Assembly: GCA_009379995.1 (NCBI GenBank)
Contig: WHSR01000011.1
Coordinates: 1 to 64,000 of the forward strand
Length of the DNA: 64,000 nt
From: Streptosporangiales bacterium
GTDB taxonomy: Bacteria; Actinomycetota; Actinomycetes; Streptosporangiales; WHSR01
Direction: 5' to 3'
Part shown: positions 1-7,382 of the stretch, piece after piece
Layout: every line of letters begins with the position of its first letter
Numbering within the stretch: position 1 is the stretch's first letter
Notes under the pieces: model-generated
Database searches by the model: none
The model's input: only the letters and a program-made list of their open reading frames with translations
What the model was told of the DNA's origin: nothing
Position numbers and translations under genes: made by a program

Positions 1-49
1 AGAACCTACCCCCGGGTGTCCAAACGAGGCAATCGACATAACTTCCCGA

Positions 50-922
50 TCAAAAAGCCAGAACATAAGGCCCGTCTCTACGACCCACAGCCGCTGCTGC
101 GAACACTTGAGCCCGCACCGGCTTAACTAAGCGGCATTGAGTGTAATAGGCGGGCATGTACAGCAGCGAGATATAGACGCCGACCGTTCCTGTCACGACG
201 ATTCCAACGGTCATGAACAGATTGGGGAGCTGCGTCCTGAGCATCGTTAGCAACGGTGCAGCAGCAACGTCCCCGGCCTCCTGCAGCGCACGAAACCGTG
301 GGCTGTCGTCGAGTTTCATCCTTAGATAGAAGCCGATCAGACCGAGCGGAGCGCTGATGAGGAACGGGACCCGCCAGCCCCACGAGGAGATGGCCTCCTC
401 GGACAGCGACGAGGTCATGACCGCGCCCAACGTGGCTCCGGCCATCAGCGCCAAACCGATAGTGACATAGGTCCAACTGCCGTAGAGTCCCCGCCTGCGC
501 TCGGGTGCGTACTCGATGAGGTAGGAGGTCGCGTTCGCGTACTCCCCACCGGCCGACAGGCCCTGCAGGGCCCGAGCGATGACCAGGAGCACTGGCGCGG
601 CAATTCCTATCTGTCCGTAAGACGGCAGGACGCCGATCAGCGTGGTCGCACCCGCCATGATCAACACGACCAGCGCCAACGTATCCCGGCGACCGATCCG
701 GTCACCGTAATGCCCAAATATTATCCCGCCCAAAGGCCGCACCAGGAACGCCACGCCGAAAGCGGCGAAAGCCGCCAGGAGCGACGCGGCCGGATCATTC
801 GACGGAAAGAAGAGCGGCGCGATCACAGTCGCGAGAAACGCGTATACGCTGAAGTCGTACCACTCGATGAAGTTCCCGATCACCGCGGCCGCAACGGCCT
901 TTCGGCGACTTCTGGTGTCCAT
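50..922 (-). pseudogene. MHS-family major facilitator transporter, 3' end broken
   Basis: Inner-membrane proton-coupled symporter of the metabolite:H+ symporter (MHS) type, which usually carries small organic acids or betaines. The N-terminal two thirds is typical: FIEWYDFSVYAF in helix 1, GHYGDRIGRRD in the loop between helices 2 and 3, and the LQGLSAGGEY motif in helix 4. The start is taken at MDTRSRRK; an upstream ATG at 982 would add 20 residues, and neither has a strong ribosome site. The frame closes after about 290 residues where the family has about 430. Near positions 75-90 the MHS-like sequence seems to move to another frame (MFWLFDRE can be read there), so a frameshift or decay is likely. 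The rest lies outside the window. It faces a TetR gene, which probably regulates it. The substrate is unknown. Confidence 0.7.
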
Positions 923-1044
923 CCGGACTTCGATTTGGGTACCCACGGCTCTCCCTTGGTCTCCTGTGCCGGAAGCCGGCACGCGCCATCGGCCGCTGGA
1001 GCCGGATAGGTGGTCCCCGGGGCACCCCGGCGAGTCGGCCCCTC

Positions 1045-1060
1045 TGAAACGATCGTTTCA
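1045..1060. promoter_or_regulatory. TetR operator copy 1
   Basis: A perfect 16-bp palindrome, TGAAACGATCGTTTCA, between the transporter and the TetR gene. An identical copy starts 32 bp further on. Twin palindromes between a TetR regulator and its divergent target are the usual arrangement of a self-regulated switch, so this is inferred to be the regulator's binding site. Confidence 0.8.
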
Positions 1061-1075
1061 GTGCATACTAGTAGT

Positions 1076-1672
1076 GTGAAACGATCGTTTCAAGACCAAG
1101 AGGGTGGTCGACGGGCCGAGCTCCTCGATTTGATCTTGGACTACGCCCAGACGCATGGCCTCTCCGGGATCTCGCTGCGGCCGTTGGCCGCTGCGGTCGG
1201 CTCGAGCCCGCGGGTACTGCTGTACTTCTTCGGCTCCAAGGAGGCGATCATCCAAGAGGTCCTCGCCCTCAACCGTGACCGCCAGCGGATTCTCGTCCAG
1301 GAAGTACTCACCGTCAGCGGCCGGGACCCGGCCGCGGTCATCTCGGGGTTGTGGCGATGGCTGACCGATCCGCAGCAGCAACGTGTGATACGCCTGTTCT
1401 TCGAGGGGTACGCGCGCTCCCTCCAGCCGGATCCCGGACCGTGGCAGGGGTTCGGTCAGGCCTCCGTCAGGGAGTGGCTCGACCTACTCAGCGGCGTGCT
1501 CGATGTACCAGGTGTCCCGGAGGGCAGCGTTGATCGCCAGGCCACACTGCTGCTGGCCGCGTTGCGGGGTCTGCTACTCGACCTCCTCGCCACCGGCGAG
1601 ACCGAGCGCATCACCGCCGCACTGGACGATCTTCTCTATGCGATGGCAGACCGGGGCCACCCGATTCGGTGA
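1076..1672 (+). CDS. TetR/AcrR family transcriptional regulator
   Basis: One-component ligand-responsive repressor of about 198 residues. The N-terminal helix-turn-helix covers roughly residues 10-55 and includes the family pattern GISLRPLAAAVGSSPRVLLYFFGSKEAI. That pattern spans several helices and is read here as the DNA-binding domain. The rest is an all-helical ligand and dimer domain. The chosen start is GTG 1076 (VKRSFQDQ), because the reading frame upstream of it has no homology-like content and runs through operator copy 1. No Shine-Dalgarno is seen before it. The divergent transporter and the two flanking operators suggest it represses that transporter and itself. The inducer cannot be told from sequence. 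Confidence 0.85.
   Translation: MKRSFQDQEGGRRAELLDLILDYAQTHGLSGISLRPLAAAVGSSPRVLLYFFGSKEAIIQEVLALNRDRQRILVQEVLTVSGRDPAAVISGLWRWLTDPQQQRVIRLFFEGYARSLQPDPGPWQGFGQASVREWLDLLSGVLDVPGVPEGSVDRQATLLLAALRGLLLDLLATGETERITAALDDLLYAMADRGHPIR
1077..1092. promoter_or_regulatory. TetR operator copy 2, overlapping the tetR start
   Basis: Second identical copy of TGAAACGATCGTTTCA, centred 32 bp (about three helical turns) from the first. It covers the first codons of the TetR gene if translation begins at GTG 1076. A bound dimer would then sit on the gene's own start. A possible -10 element, CATACT, ends 6 bases before that GTG, which would fit a leaderless transcript. Confidence 0.75.
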
Positions 1673-1702
1673 TCAGCCGGCCCGTCCCGCCGCGACGCCG
1701 AA

Positions 1703-1722
1703 GGACGAACACCATTCATCGG
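1703..1722. repeat. degenerate half copy of palindromic repeat family 3
   Basis: The bases GGACGAA, then CA, then CCATTCATCGG match one arm of the palindrome at 52671-52721, which has TGGA in place of CA. No second arm is present. It lies in the 52-bp gap between the convergent stop codons of the TetR gene and malQ, the same sort of site as the intact copies. Confidence 0.45.
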
Positions 1723-1724
1723 GA

Positions 1725-3821
1725 TCAGTGGAGCCGATCGGTGATGATCCGGGCGAGCCTGCGGACGTCGCCCGACTTCCGCAGGTCCTCGAGGCCGACC
1801 GGGCGGCCGTCCCCCGACGCGAGCGGCACCCGCCAGTTCGGGTACTCGTCCACGGTGCCGGGCTGATTCTGGGTACGGCGCTCACCGACCGCGTCGGCGA
1901 GCGAGACCCCGACGAGCCGGGCCGGAGTGCGGGCGAGGAACGCGTGCAGCGCCTCCACGATCTCCCGCCCGTCGGGCTCCGGTCCGAGCAGCCCGAGCTC
2001 GGTCAGCAGCGCGAGCCACCCGCGGACCTGCTCACCGGCCTCCGCCCGCTCCTCGTCCACCGGCCGATCAAGCAGGCCCAGCCGATGCCGGAGCTCGACG
2101 TGCTCGCCGGTCAGGTACGCGGCGATGGGCGGCAGGTCGTGCGTCGCCACCGTCGCCAGGCAGTTCTTCCGCCACCGCTCCGGCCGTCGCGGCCTGCCGT
2201 CCCGATCCCGCTCGAACCACAGCATGGACGTGCCGAGCAGGCCCCGGGAGCTCAGATAGTCGCGCACCCACGGCTCGACGGTGCCGAGGTCCTCGCCCAC
2301 CACCAGGCCGCCGGCCCGGTACGCCTCCAGTGCCAGGATCCCGACGAGCGCCTCGTGGTCGTACCGCACGTACGTGCCCGCGGACGGCGGCGCACCCTCC
2401 GGCACCCACCACAGGCGGAACAGCCCGAGGATGTGGTCGACCCGAAGCCCGCCGGCGTGCCGGAACGTGTACCGCAGCAGGTCACGGTACGGGGCGTAGC
2501 CGGCCTCGGCGAGCCGGTACGGATGCCACGGCGGCTGGGCCCAGTCCTGTCCCTGCTGGTTGAACGCGTCCGGCGGCGCGCCCGTGCTGGCGCCGGACGC
2601 CAGCACGTCCTGGAGCAGCCATGCGTCGGCGCCGCCCGGATTGACCCCGACCGCGAGGTCGTGGACGATCCCGACCGGCATGCCCGCCTCGCGTGCCTCC
2701 CGCTGCGCGTGGCCGAGCTGCTCGTCGAGCAGCCACTGCAGCCAGCAGTGGAAGTCGATCCGGCCGGCGAGCCTATCCCCGGCCGCGGCCACCGCCGGCG
2801 ACCGCGGGTCGTGCAACTCCGCCGGCCAGCGCCGCCACACCGGCCCGTGTTCGTCGGCGAGCGCGCACCAGGCCGCGAAGTCGACGAGCGCGGTGCCCTC
2901 CCGAGCGCGGAACGCCTCGTAGGCGGCCCGACGTTCCGGCGTCGTCGGTACGCTGTGTAGCAGTTCCAACGCGGCCCGCTTCGCCGCCCAGCAGGCGTCG
3001 CGGTCCAGCAGGTCGAGGGTCGCGTTGCGGGCGCGCAGCGGCGCGGCGAGGGCCTCGACGCGGCTCCGCTCGTCGCGTGGAAGCGACAGGTACTCGGGTA
3101 CGTCCTCGATCCTCAGGTAGATCGGGTTGGCGAACCGGCGGCTGGACGGCAGGTAGGGCGACGGCTCCATCGGCGGAACCGGCTCGGCGGCGTGCAGCGG
3201 GTTGATGGCGACCATCCCCGCACCGAGATCCCGACCGCTCCACCGGGCAAGCTCGGCGAGGTCACGCAGGTCGCCGAGCCCCCACGAGCGTCTGGACCGC
3301 ACCGAGTACAGCTGGACCATGAAGCCCCAGACCCGACCGTCCGCCAGGGCGGGCGGGGGGTCGAGACGGTCCGGCACGACGACGAGCGGGGCACTCTCCT
3401 CCCTGCCGCCGTACCGGGCGTGGATGCGATGGTAGCCCAGCGGCAGGTCGTGGGGTAGGCCGTGCGGCAGCTCGTCGCCGGTGCCGTCCTCGGCCTCCAC
3501 CCAGAACTGCCCCTCTTGCCGTGATCTTGCAGAAACGTTCGAACGGGGTTCGAACGTTTCTGCAAGATCACGGCCAAGGGTGCTGGCGCGGATGACGACG
3601 GTGGGCGGAAGCATCCGCCGGCCGCGCTCCGCCTCGACCCGCTCCAGCTCGGCGCGGACCGAGCCGGGCGTCGAGGCATCGACGCCGAGCGCGGCGAGCA
3701 CCGCTACCAACGTGTCAGCGGAGGCACTGACCTGCCGGCGACGAAAGTCCTGGTAGCCCGTTTCGACCCGGTACGCCCGGGCGAGCCGCCTGAGCTCGGT
3801 ATCCGCCGTGCCTACCGCCAT
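1725..3821 (-). CDS. malQ: 4-alpha-glucanotransferase (amylomaltase, GH77)
   Basis: Cytosolic enzyme that transfers alpha-1,4-glucan segments between malto-oligosaccharides in maltodextrin and glycogen metabolism. The 698-residue protein has the GH77 core with catalytic nucleophile Asp462 in LRVDHILGLFR, acid/base Glu510 in VVGEDLGTVEPW and transition-state Asp562 in ATHDLPP. The N-terminal extension of about 150 residues is usual for actinobacterial MalQ. Residues of about 82-103 do not belong to the family: they are the translation of a palindromic DNA repeat (3515-3578) read in frame. Its stop faces that of the TetR gene across 52 bp, and the amidase gene ends 4 bp upstream of its start, so these two may be co-transcribed. 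Confidence 0.95.
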   Translation of the reverse strand: MAVGTADTELRRLARAYRVETGYQDFRRRQVSASADTLVAVLAALGVDASTPGSVRAELERVEAERGRRMLPPTVVIRASTLGRDLAETFEPRSNVSARSRQEGQFWVEAEDGTGDELPHGLPHDLPLGYHRIHARYGGREESAPLVVVPDRLDPPPALADGRVWGFMVQLYSVRSRRSWGLGDLRDLAELARWSGRDLGAGMVAINPLHAAEPVPPMEPSPYLPSSRRFANPIYLRIEDVPEYLSLPRDERSRVEALAAPLRARNATLDLLDRDACWAAKRAALELLHSVPTTPERRAAYEAFRAREGTALVDFAAWCALADEHGPVWRRWPAELHDPRSPAVAAAGDRLAGRIDFHCWLQWLLDEQLGHAQREAREAGMPVGIVHDLAVGVNPGGADAWLLQDVLASGASTGAPPDAFNQQGQDWAQPPWHPYRLAEAGYAPYRDLLRYTFRHAGGLRVDHILGLFRLWWVPEGAPPSAGTYVRYDHEALVGILALEAYRAGGLVVGEDLGTVEPWVRDYLSSRGLLGTSMLWFERDRDGRPRRPERWRKNCLATVATHDLPPIAAYLTGEHVELRHRLGLLDRPVDEERAEAGEQVRGWLALLTELGLLGPEPDGREIVEALHAFLARTPARLVGVSLADAVGERRTQNQPGTVDEYPNWRVPLASGDGRPVGLEDLRKSGDVRRLARIITDRLH
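3515..3578. repeat. palindromic repeat family 1, copy inside malQ
   Basis: A 64-bp inverted repeat with a 3-base loop. The right arm of 31 bases begins GTTCGAACGTTTCTGCAAG, and the left arm is its complement apart from one missing G. The shared core of the family is CCGTGATCTTGCAGAAA and its complement; further copies lie at 7301-7370 and 19440-19515. Here it is coding and gives about 22 extra residues in MalQ while keeping the frame open. Confidence 0.9.
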
Positions 3822-3825
3822 GTCG

Positions 3826-5271
3826 TCACCACAGCGAGGGATGCCGGTCCCGCCACGGACGCGCCTCCTCCAGCGCCGCGGCGAGCGCGATGAGCGTTGC
3901 CTCGTCCGCCGGCCGGCCGACCAGCATCACCCCGACCGGCAGATCGTCGGCCGTCCAGTGCAGCGGCACGGTGACGGCGGGCTGGCCGGTCACGTTGTAG
4001 ACGGCGGTGAACGGCGTGAAGTTCTTCTGTTTGGCGAAGTTGTGTGCCGGATCCGCCTCGTTGTGGAACTCGCCCACCAGGGCCGGAGGCGAGGCGAGCG
4101 TCGGGGTGAGCACCGCGTCGTACGGCTGGACCGCGCCGACCGCCCGCCTGGTGGCGAGCTGCAGCTCGCCGACGGCCGCCGCGTACGCCGTCGCCGGGGT
4201 GGCCTCGCCCTTCGCCCGCAGCCACCGGGTGAGCGGAAGCAGCGCGTCGGCGCGCGACTCGTCCACCGGATAGCGGGTGGCCATGACACCCCACATCACC
4301 ACGAACGACTCCACCAGCTCGGGCGTGAACGGCGGCTGGATGTCCTCCACCTCGTGGCCGAGCTCGGCGAGCAGCCGCGAGGCGGACTCGTAGGCGGCCA
4401 GGCACTCGGGATGCACCTGGGCGTCGGGCACCGGCGGGGTCGCGTACCGCCCGATCCGCAGCCGGCCCGGATACCGGTCGGCCTGGGCGAGGAACGTACC
4501 GCCGTCAGGTGGCGGCGGCGCCCAGTACGGGTCGCCCGGCAGCGCATGGGCCATCACATCGAGCAGGAGCGCCGCGTCCCGGACCGTCCGGGCGATCGGC
4601 CCGTGGCTGGCCAGGCCGAAGTCCGGGATGAAGGGGCCGAAGCTCACCCGGCCGCGCGCCGGCTTGATGCCGAACAGCCCGCAGACGCTCGCGGGTATCC
4701 GGATCGACCCGCCGCCGTCGTTGCCGTGGGCGAGCGGCGCAAGGCCCGCCGCCACCGCCGCGGCGGCGCCGCCGCTCGACCCGCCGGCCGAGTACCGCAG
4801 GTCCCAGGGGGTACGGGCCGGCGGCGCGATCGCGCTCTCGGTGTAACAGGGCAGGCCGAACTCGGGGGTGTTGGTCTTGCCGAGCACGATGGCCCCGGCG
4901 TCCCGGATGAAGGCGACGACACCGTCGTCCACCGGGGGGACGAAGTCGACGTAGGCGGCGGAGCCGAACGTCGTGCGGACCCCGGCCACCATCGTCAGGT
5001 CCTTGATCGGTACCGGCACGCCGTGCAGCGGAGGCAGGTCGTCGGGATTCCGCGCGTCCGCTACCGCCTTCTCCGCGCGGCGCGCCTCCTCGCGGGCGAG
5101 ATCGGCGGTCACCGTGACGTACGCGCCGAGCTGCGGGTCCACCCGCTCGATGCGGGCGAGGTAGTGCTCGACGAGCTCGACCGGAGACAGGGTGCGGGCA
5201 CGTACGGCGGCGGCCTGCTCCAGGGCCGTGAGGTCATGAATCTCGCTCACCAATGCACCGATCTTCTGCAC
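3826..5271 (-). CDS. amidase of the amidase-signature family
   Basis: Serine hydrolase of 481 residues that cleaves an amide bond; the substrate cannot be predicted. The Ser-cisSer-Lys triad is visible: Lys90 in VPIKDL, the glycine-serine stretch SAGGSSGGAAAAV around residues 161-173 holding the cis-Ser, and the nucleophile Ser189 in GGGSIRIPAS. The residues downstream (FGPFIPDFGLASHGPIARTV) also follow the family. It lacks the second and third subunits expected of GatCAB, and the length fits stand-alone amidases. Translation could also start at GTG seven codons in. It is followed 4 bp later by malQ and faces a sulfotransferase across 200 bp. Confidence 0.88.
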   Translation of the reverse strand: MQKIGALVSEIHDLTALEQAAAVRARTLSPVELVEHYLARIERVDPQLGAYVTVTADLAREEARRAEKAVADARNPDDLPPLHGVPVPIKDLTMVAGVRTTFGSAAYVDFVPPVDDGVVAFIRDAGAIVLGKTNTPEFGLPCYTESAIAPPARTPWDLRYSAGGSSGGAAAAVAAGLAPLAHGNDGGGSIRIPASVCGLFGIKPARGRVSFGPFIPDFGLASHGPIARTVRDAALLLDVMAHALPGDPYWAPPPPDGGTFLAQADRYPGRLRIGRYATPPVPDAQVHPECLAAYESASRLLAELGHEVEDIQPPFTPELVESFVVMWGVMATRYPVDESRADALLPLTRWLRAKGEATPATAYAAAVGELQLATRRAVGAVQPYDAVLTPTLASPPALVGEFHNEADPAHNFAKQKNFTPFTAVYNVTGQPAVTVPLHWTADDLPVGVMLVGRPADEATLIALAAALEEARPWRDRHPSLW

Positions 5272-5471
5272 CGACGTTCGGTAGTAGTCAAGGGAGCCAC
5301 AAGGTTACGCGGACTTGAACCCGAGGTGGGTGACGTTCGCCACCCGCGGCGACCATATGTCGCGTCTGGACCTCTCCGCGGTCCGTAATGGTCTATGTTG
5401 GTCGCCGTATACGACGTCAGTCACCGCTGTGACCAGCGGGAGCTGGATGGGGTCCTCGCAGGGAGACTGCC
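5272..5471. other. divergent intergenic region without a gene
   Basis: 200 bp between the amidase and the sulfotransferase. It must hold the promoters for both directions. No convincing -35/-10 pair, operator or RNA structure was recognised; the only clear signal is the GGGAG ribosome site at 5461-5465. Confidence 0.4.
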
Positions 5472-6371
5472 TTGGGGATTGTGAAGGCGGGCATCAAGCG
5501 TAGAGCACGGCTGCTGGGAGAGGCGTTGTGTCCGCCGAAGTTGGCCACACTCGCCGCCCGGAGGCGATCGCGGCAAGGGCAAGAGCAGCAAGAGCAGCAG
5601 CGGCCGGCGAAGAACACCGTCGCCGTGCCGTACACCGTACCTACGGTGCCCCGCCTCGTTGAGTCCCCGGTCTTCGTGCTCGCTCCGGTGCGCTCCGGCT
5701 CGACCTTGCTGCGGATGTTGCTCAACAGCCACTCGCGGATCCGCGCCCCGCACGAGTTGCACCTGCGGGCCATCGAGGTGGAGCTGACTCCCGGCTTCTC
5801 CGACCGGTCGATGCTGGAGATAGGCCTGGACAAGGTGGAGCTGGAGCACGTGCTGTGGGACCGGGTGCTGAGCCTGGAGCTGGAGCGCAGCGGCAAGGAC
5901 ATCATCGTCGACAAGACACCCGGCAATGTATGGGCCTGGCAACGGCTGAGACATGCCTGGCCGAAGGCCCGGTTCCTGATTCTGCTGCGCCACCCCGAGG
6001 GCATTGTCTCGTCCCTGGCCAACCGCCAGAGCAACATCGCCACCAGGAAACAACTCGAGCACAACGTCCTCAAGTACCTGGTGCCTCTGGAGGAAGCGCG
6101 GCAGACCCTGGACAGCCTCACTGTGCGGTACGAGGACCTCACCGCGGATCCGGAGAGGGTCGCCCGAGAGATATGTGAGTACCTGGGCCAGGAGTGGGAG
6201 CCGGACATGCTCGAATACGGCAAGCACGAGCACGGCCCCTTCGTCCCGAACCTGGGCGACCGCAGCGAAAAGATCAAATCCGGCCGGATTCAGCCCGCTC
6301 GGCCGCTATCCGGCATCGACGGCCTGTCCCCGTCACTCATGAAGATCGCTTCTGCTTGGGACTATGCCTGA
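5472..6371 (+). CDS. sulfotransferase family protein (PAPS-dependent type)
   Basis: Protein of 299 residues in the P-loop sulfotransferase superfamily, which moves a sulfuryl group from PAPS to a hydroxyl or amine acceptor. The 5'-phosphosulfate loop is FVLAPVRSGSTLLRMLLNSH at residues 68-87. The 3'-phosphate region is RFLILLRHPEGIVSSLANR about 90 residues later. It starts at TTG with GGGAG 6 bases upstream. The first 60 residues are rich in Arg, Lys and Gln (RRSRQGQEQQEQQRP) and look disordered. No membrane segment is seen, so it is probably cytosolic. It stands alone, and the acceptor is unknown. A more distant superfamily member occurs at 62.6 kb. Confidence 0.85.
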   Translation: MGIVKAGIKRRARLLGEALCPPKLATLAARRRSRQGQEQQEQQRPAKNTVAVPYTVPTVPRLVESPVFVLAPVRSGSTLLRMLLNSHSRIRAPHELHLRAIEVELTPGFSDRSMLEIGLDKVELEHVLWDRVLSLELERSGKDIIVDKTPGNVWAWQRLRHAWPKARFLILLRHPEGIVSSLANRQSNIATRKQLEHNVLKYLVPLEEARQTLDSLTVRYEDLTADPERVAREICEYLGQEWEPDMLEYGKHEHGPFVPNLGDRSEKIKSGRIQPARPLSGIDGLSPSLMKIASAWDYA

Positions 6372-6548
6372 CCCGAGACCGCCACGGTAGTCAAGTGTTG
6401 ACGCTGACAAGCCTTGCCGCGGGAGGGTTGCCGGGTCACGCCGGTGGGAATCACGTTCTGTGGTAACTAGAGTCACCTGTGGAGGCCAGGCCCTGAACGC
6501 GACCACATGGTGGTATCGGTGACCCTACCCAATGGAGCGGGGCGGCGT

Positions 6549-7283
6549 GTGCCCACGTCGGACGCTCCGGCGACCCCTTCCACTGCCCAGTACGGCGAGC
6601 TGCTGCGGGAGACGCGCAAGCAGCGATGGATGATCCGGGCGGCCATCGCGGTACCTGTCGGCGGGCTGTTGTGGGCCCTGTTCAACTGGCGTGTCGGCCT
6701 GATCGGGCTGCTCATCGTCGTCATCGCGGACATGGTGTACCGCGTCAAGACCCACTCCAGCATCGCCGCGTGGCGCAAGATTTCCTCCTCGGAACGTCGA
6801 ACCGAACGGCAGCTGTACCAGCTCGAGGCCAAGGGCTACCGCGCGCTGCACGCCCGGGCCATTCCGGACAGCGACGCGCAGATCGACCACCTCGTCGTCG
6901 GACCGACCGGCATCTTCTCGGTCGACTCGGAGAACTGGGACCGGCACCTGCCGGTGCGGGCCTATCCCAACCAGCTCTACGTCGGACCGTTCTCCCGAAA
7001 CGATCGCATCAGGGAGGCGCGGTGGGAGGCCGACCGCGCCCAAGAGCTCCTCATCGAGGCGCTGGGGTTCTCCATTGAGGTAGTACCCTCGCTGGCCATC
7101 TACGGTCCGAAGATCCCGTGGAAGGTGCTCACCGTGCGGGGGGTGGACGTCTTCACCGGCCGCCGGGTCCGCAAGTGGATCCGCCGTCGACAGCCCACCC
7201 TCTCTCCGGCCGACGTCGAACGGATCCTGAACGCGGCCGTCGAGGTCCTGCCCTTCAAGGTCGAGGTCGAGACCCCGAACTAG
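6549..7283 (+). CDS. membrane-anchored NERD (nuclease-related) domain protein
   Basis: Two transmembrane helices (IRAAIAVPVGGLLWALF and VGLIGLLIVVIADMVY) come first. A NERD domain follows with the family pattern TERQLYQLEAKGYRAL, then QIDHLVVGPTGIFSVDSENW. The NERD fold is related to the endonuclease-like core; the usual ExK ending reads SENWDR here, so nuclease activity is doubtful. A basic stretch RRVRKWIRRRQ and a short C-terminal region complete it. The start is uncertain: ATG 6507 has no ribosome site, while GTG 6549 has GGAG about 10 bases upstream and is preferred (244 residues). It converges on ffh, with a palindromic repeat between the two stops. The role is unknown. Confidence 0.75.
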   Translation: MPTSDAPATPSTAQYGELLRETRKQRWMIRAAIAVPVGGLLWALFNWRVGLIGLLIVVIADMVYRVKTHSSIAAWRKISSSERRTERQLYQLEAKGYRALHARAIPDSDAQIDHLVVGPTGIFSVDSENWDRHLPVRAYPNQLYVGPFSRNDRIREARWEADRAQELLIEALGFSIEVVPSLAIYGPKIPWKVLTVRGVDVFTGRRVRKWIRRRQPTLSPADVERILNAAVEVLPFKVEVETPN

Positions 7284-7300
7284 CCCCCGACCCCTTGTGC

Positions 7301-7370
7301 CCTGTGCCCGTGATCTTGCAGAAATTTGAATCCGGCCCGAGTTGAATTTCTGCAAGATCACGGCCAGGGG
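7301..7370. repeat. palindromic repeat family 1, intergenic copy
   Basis: Arms 7308-7326 and 7345-7363 are a perfect 19-bp inverted repeat (CCGTGATCTTGCAGAAATT and complement), with weaker pairing outside and an 18-base loop. It fills the gap between the convergent stop codons of the NERD gene (7283) and ffh (7383). As RNA it would form a strong hairpin from either strand and could serve as a two-way terminator, though no T-run follows. Confidence 0.9.
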
Positions 7371-7382
7371 GAGGGCGGAAGA

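Noticed and set aside
1503..2960. Long plus-strand frame across malQ
   Set aside because: It is the antisense shadow of malQ in GC-rich DNA; the translation is Pro/Arg-rich without any family pattern, while the minus frame has the GH77 catalytic residues.
3515..3578. Intrinsic terminator within malQ
   Set aside because: The hairpin is strong, but it lies in the middle of an intact reading frame and has no T-run; the shared core with other copies makes a repeat element the better explanation.
5300..5400. tRNA-like folding in the amidase-sulfotransferase gap
   Set aside because: Short GC-rich stems occur, but there is no TpsiC-arm consensus and no cloverleaf could be drawn.
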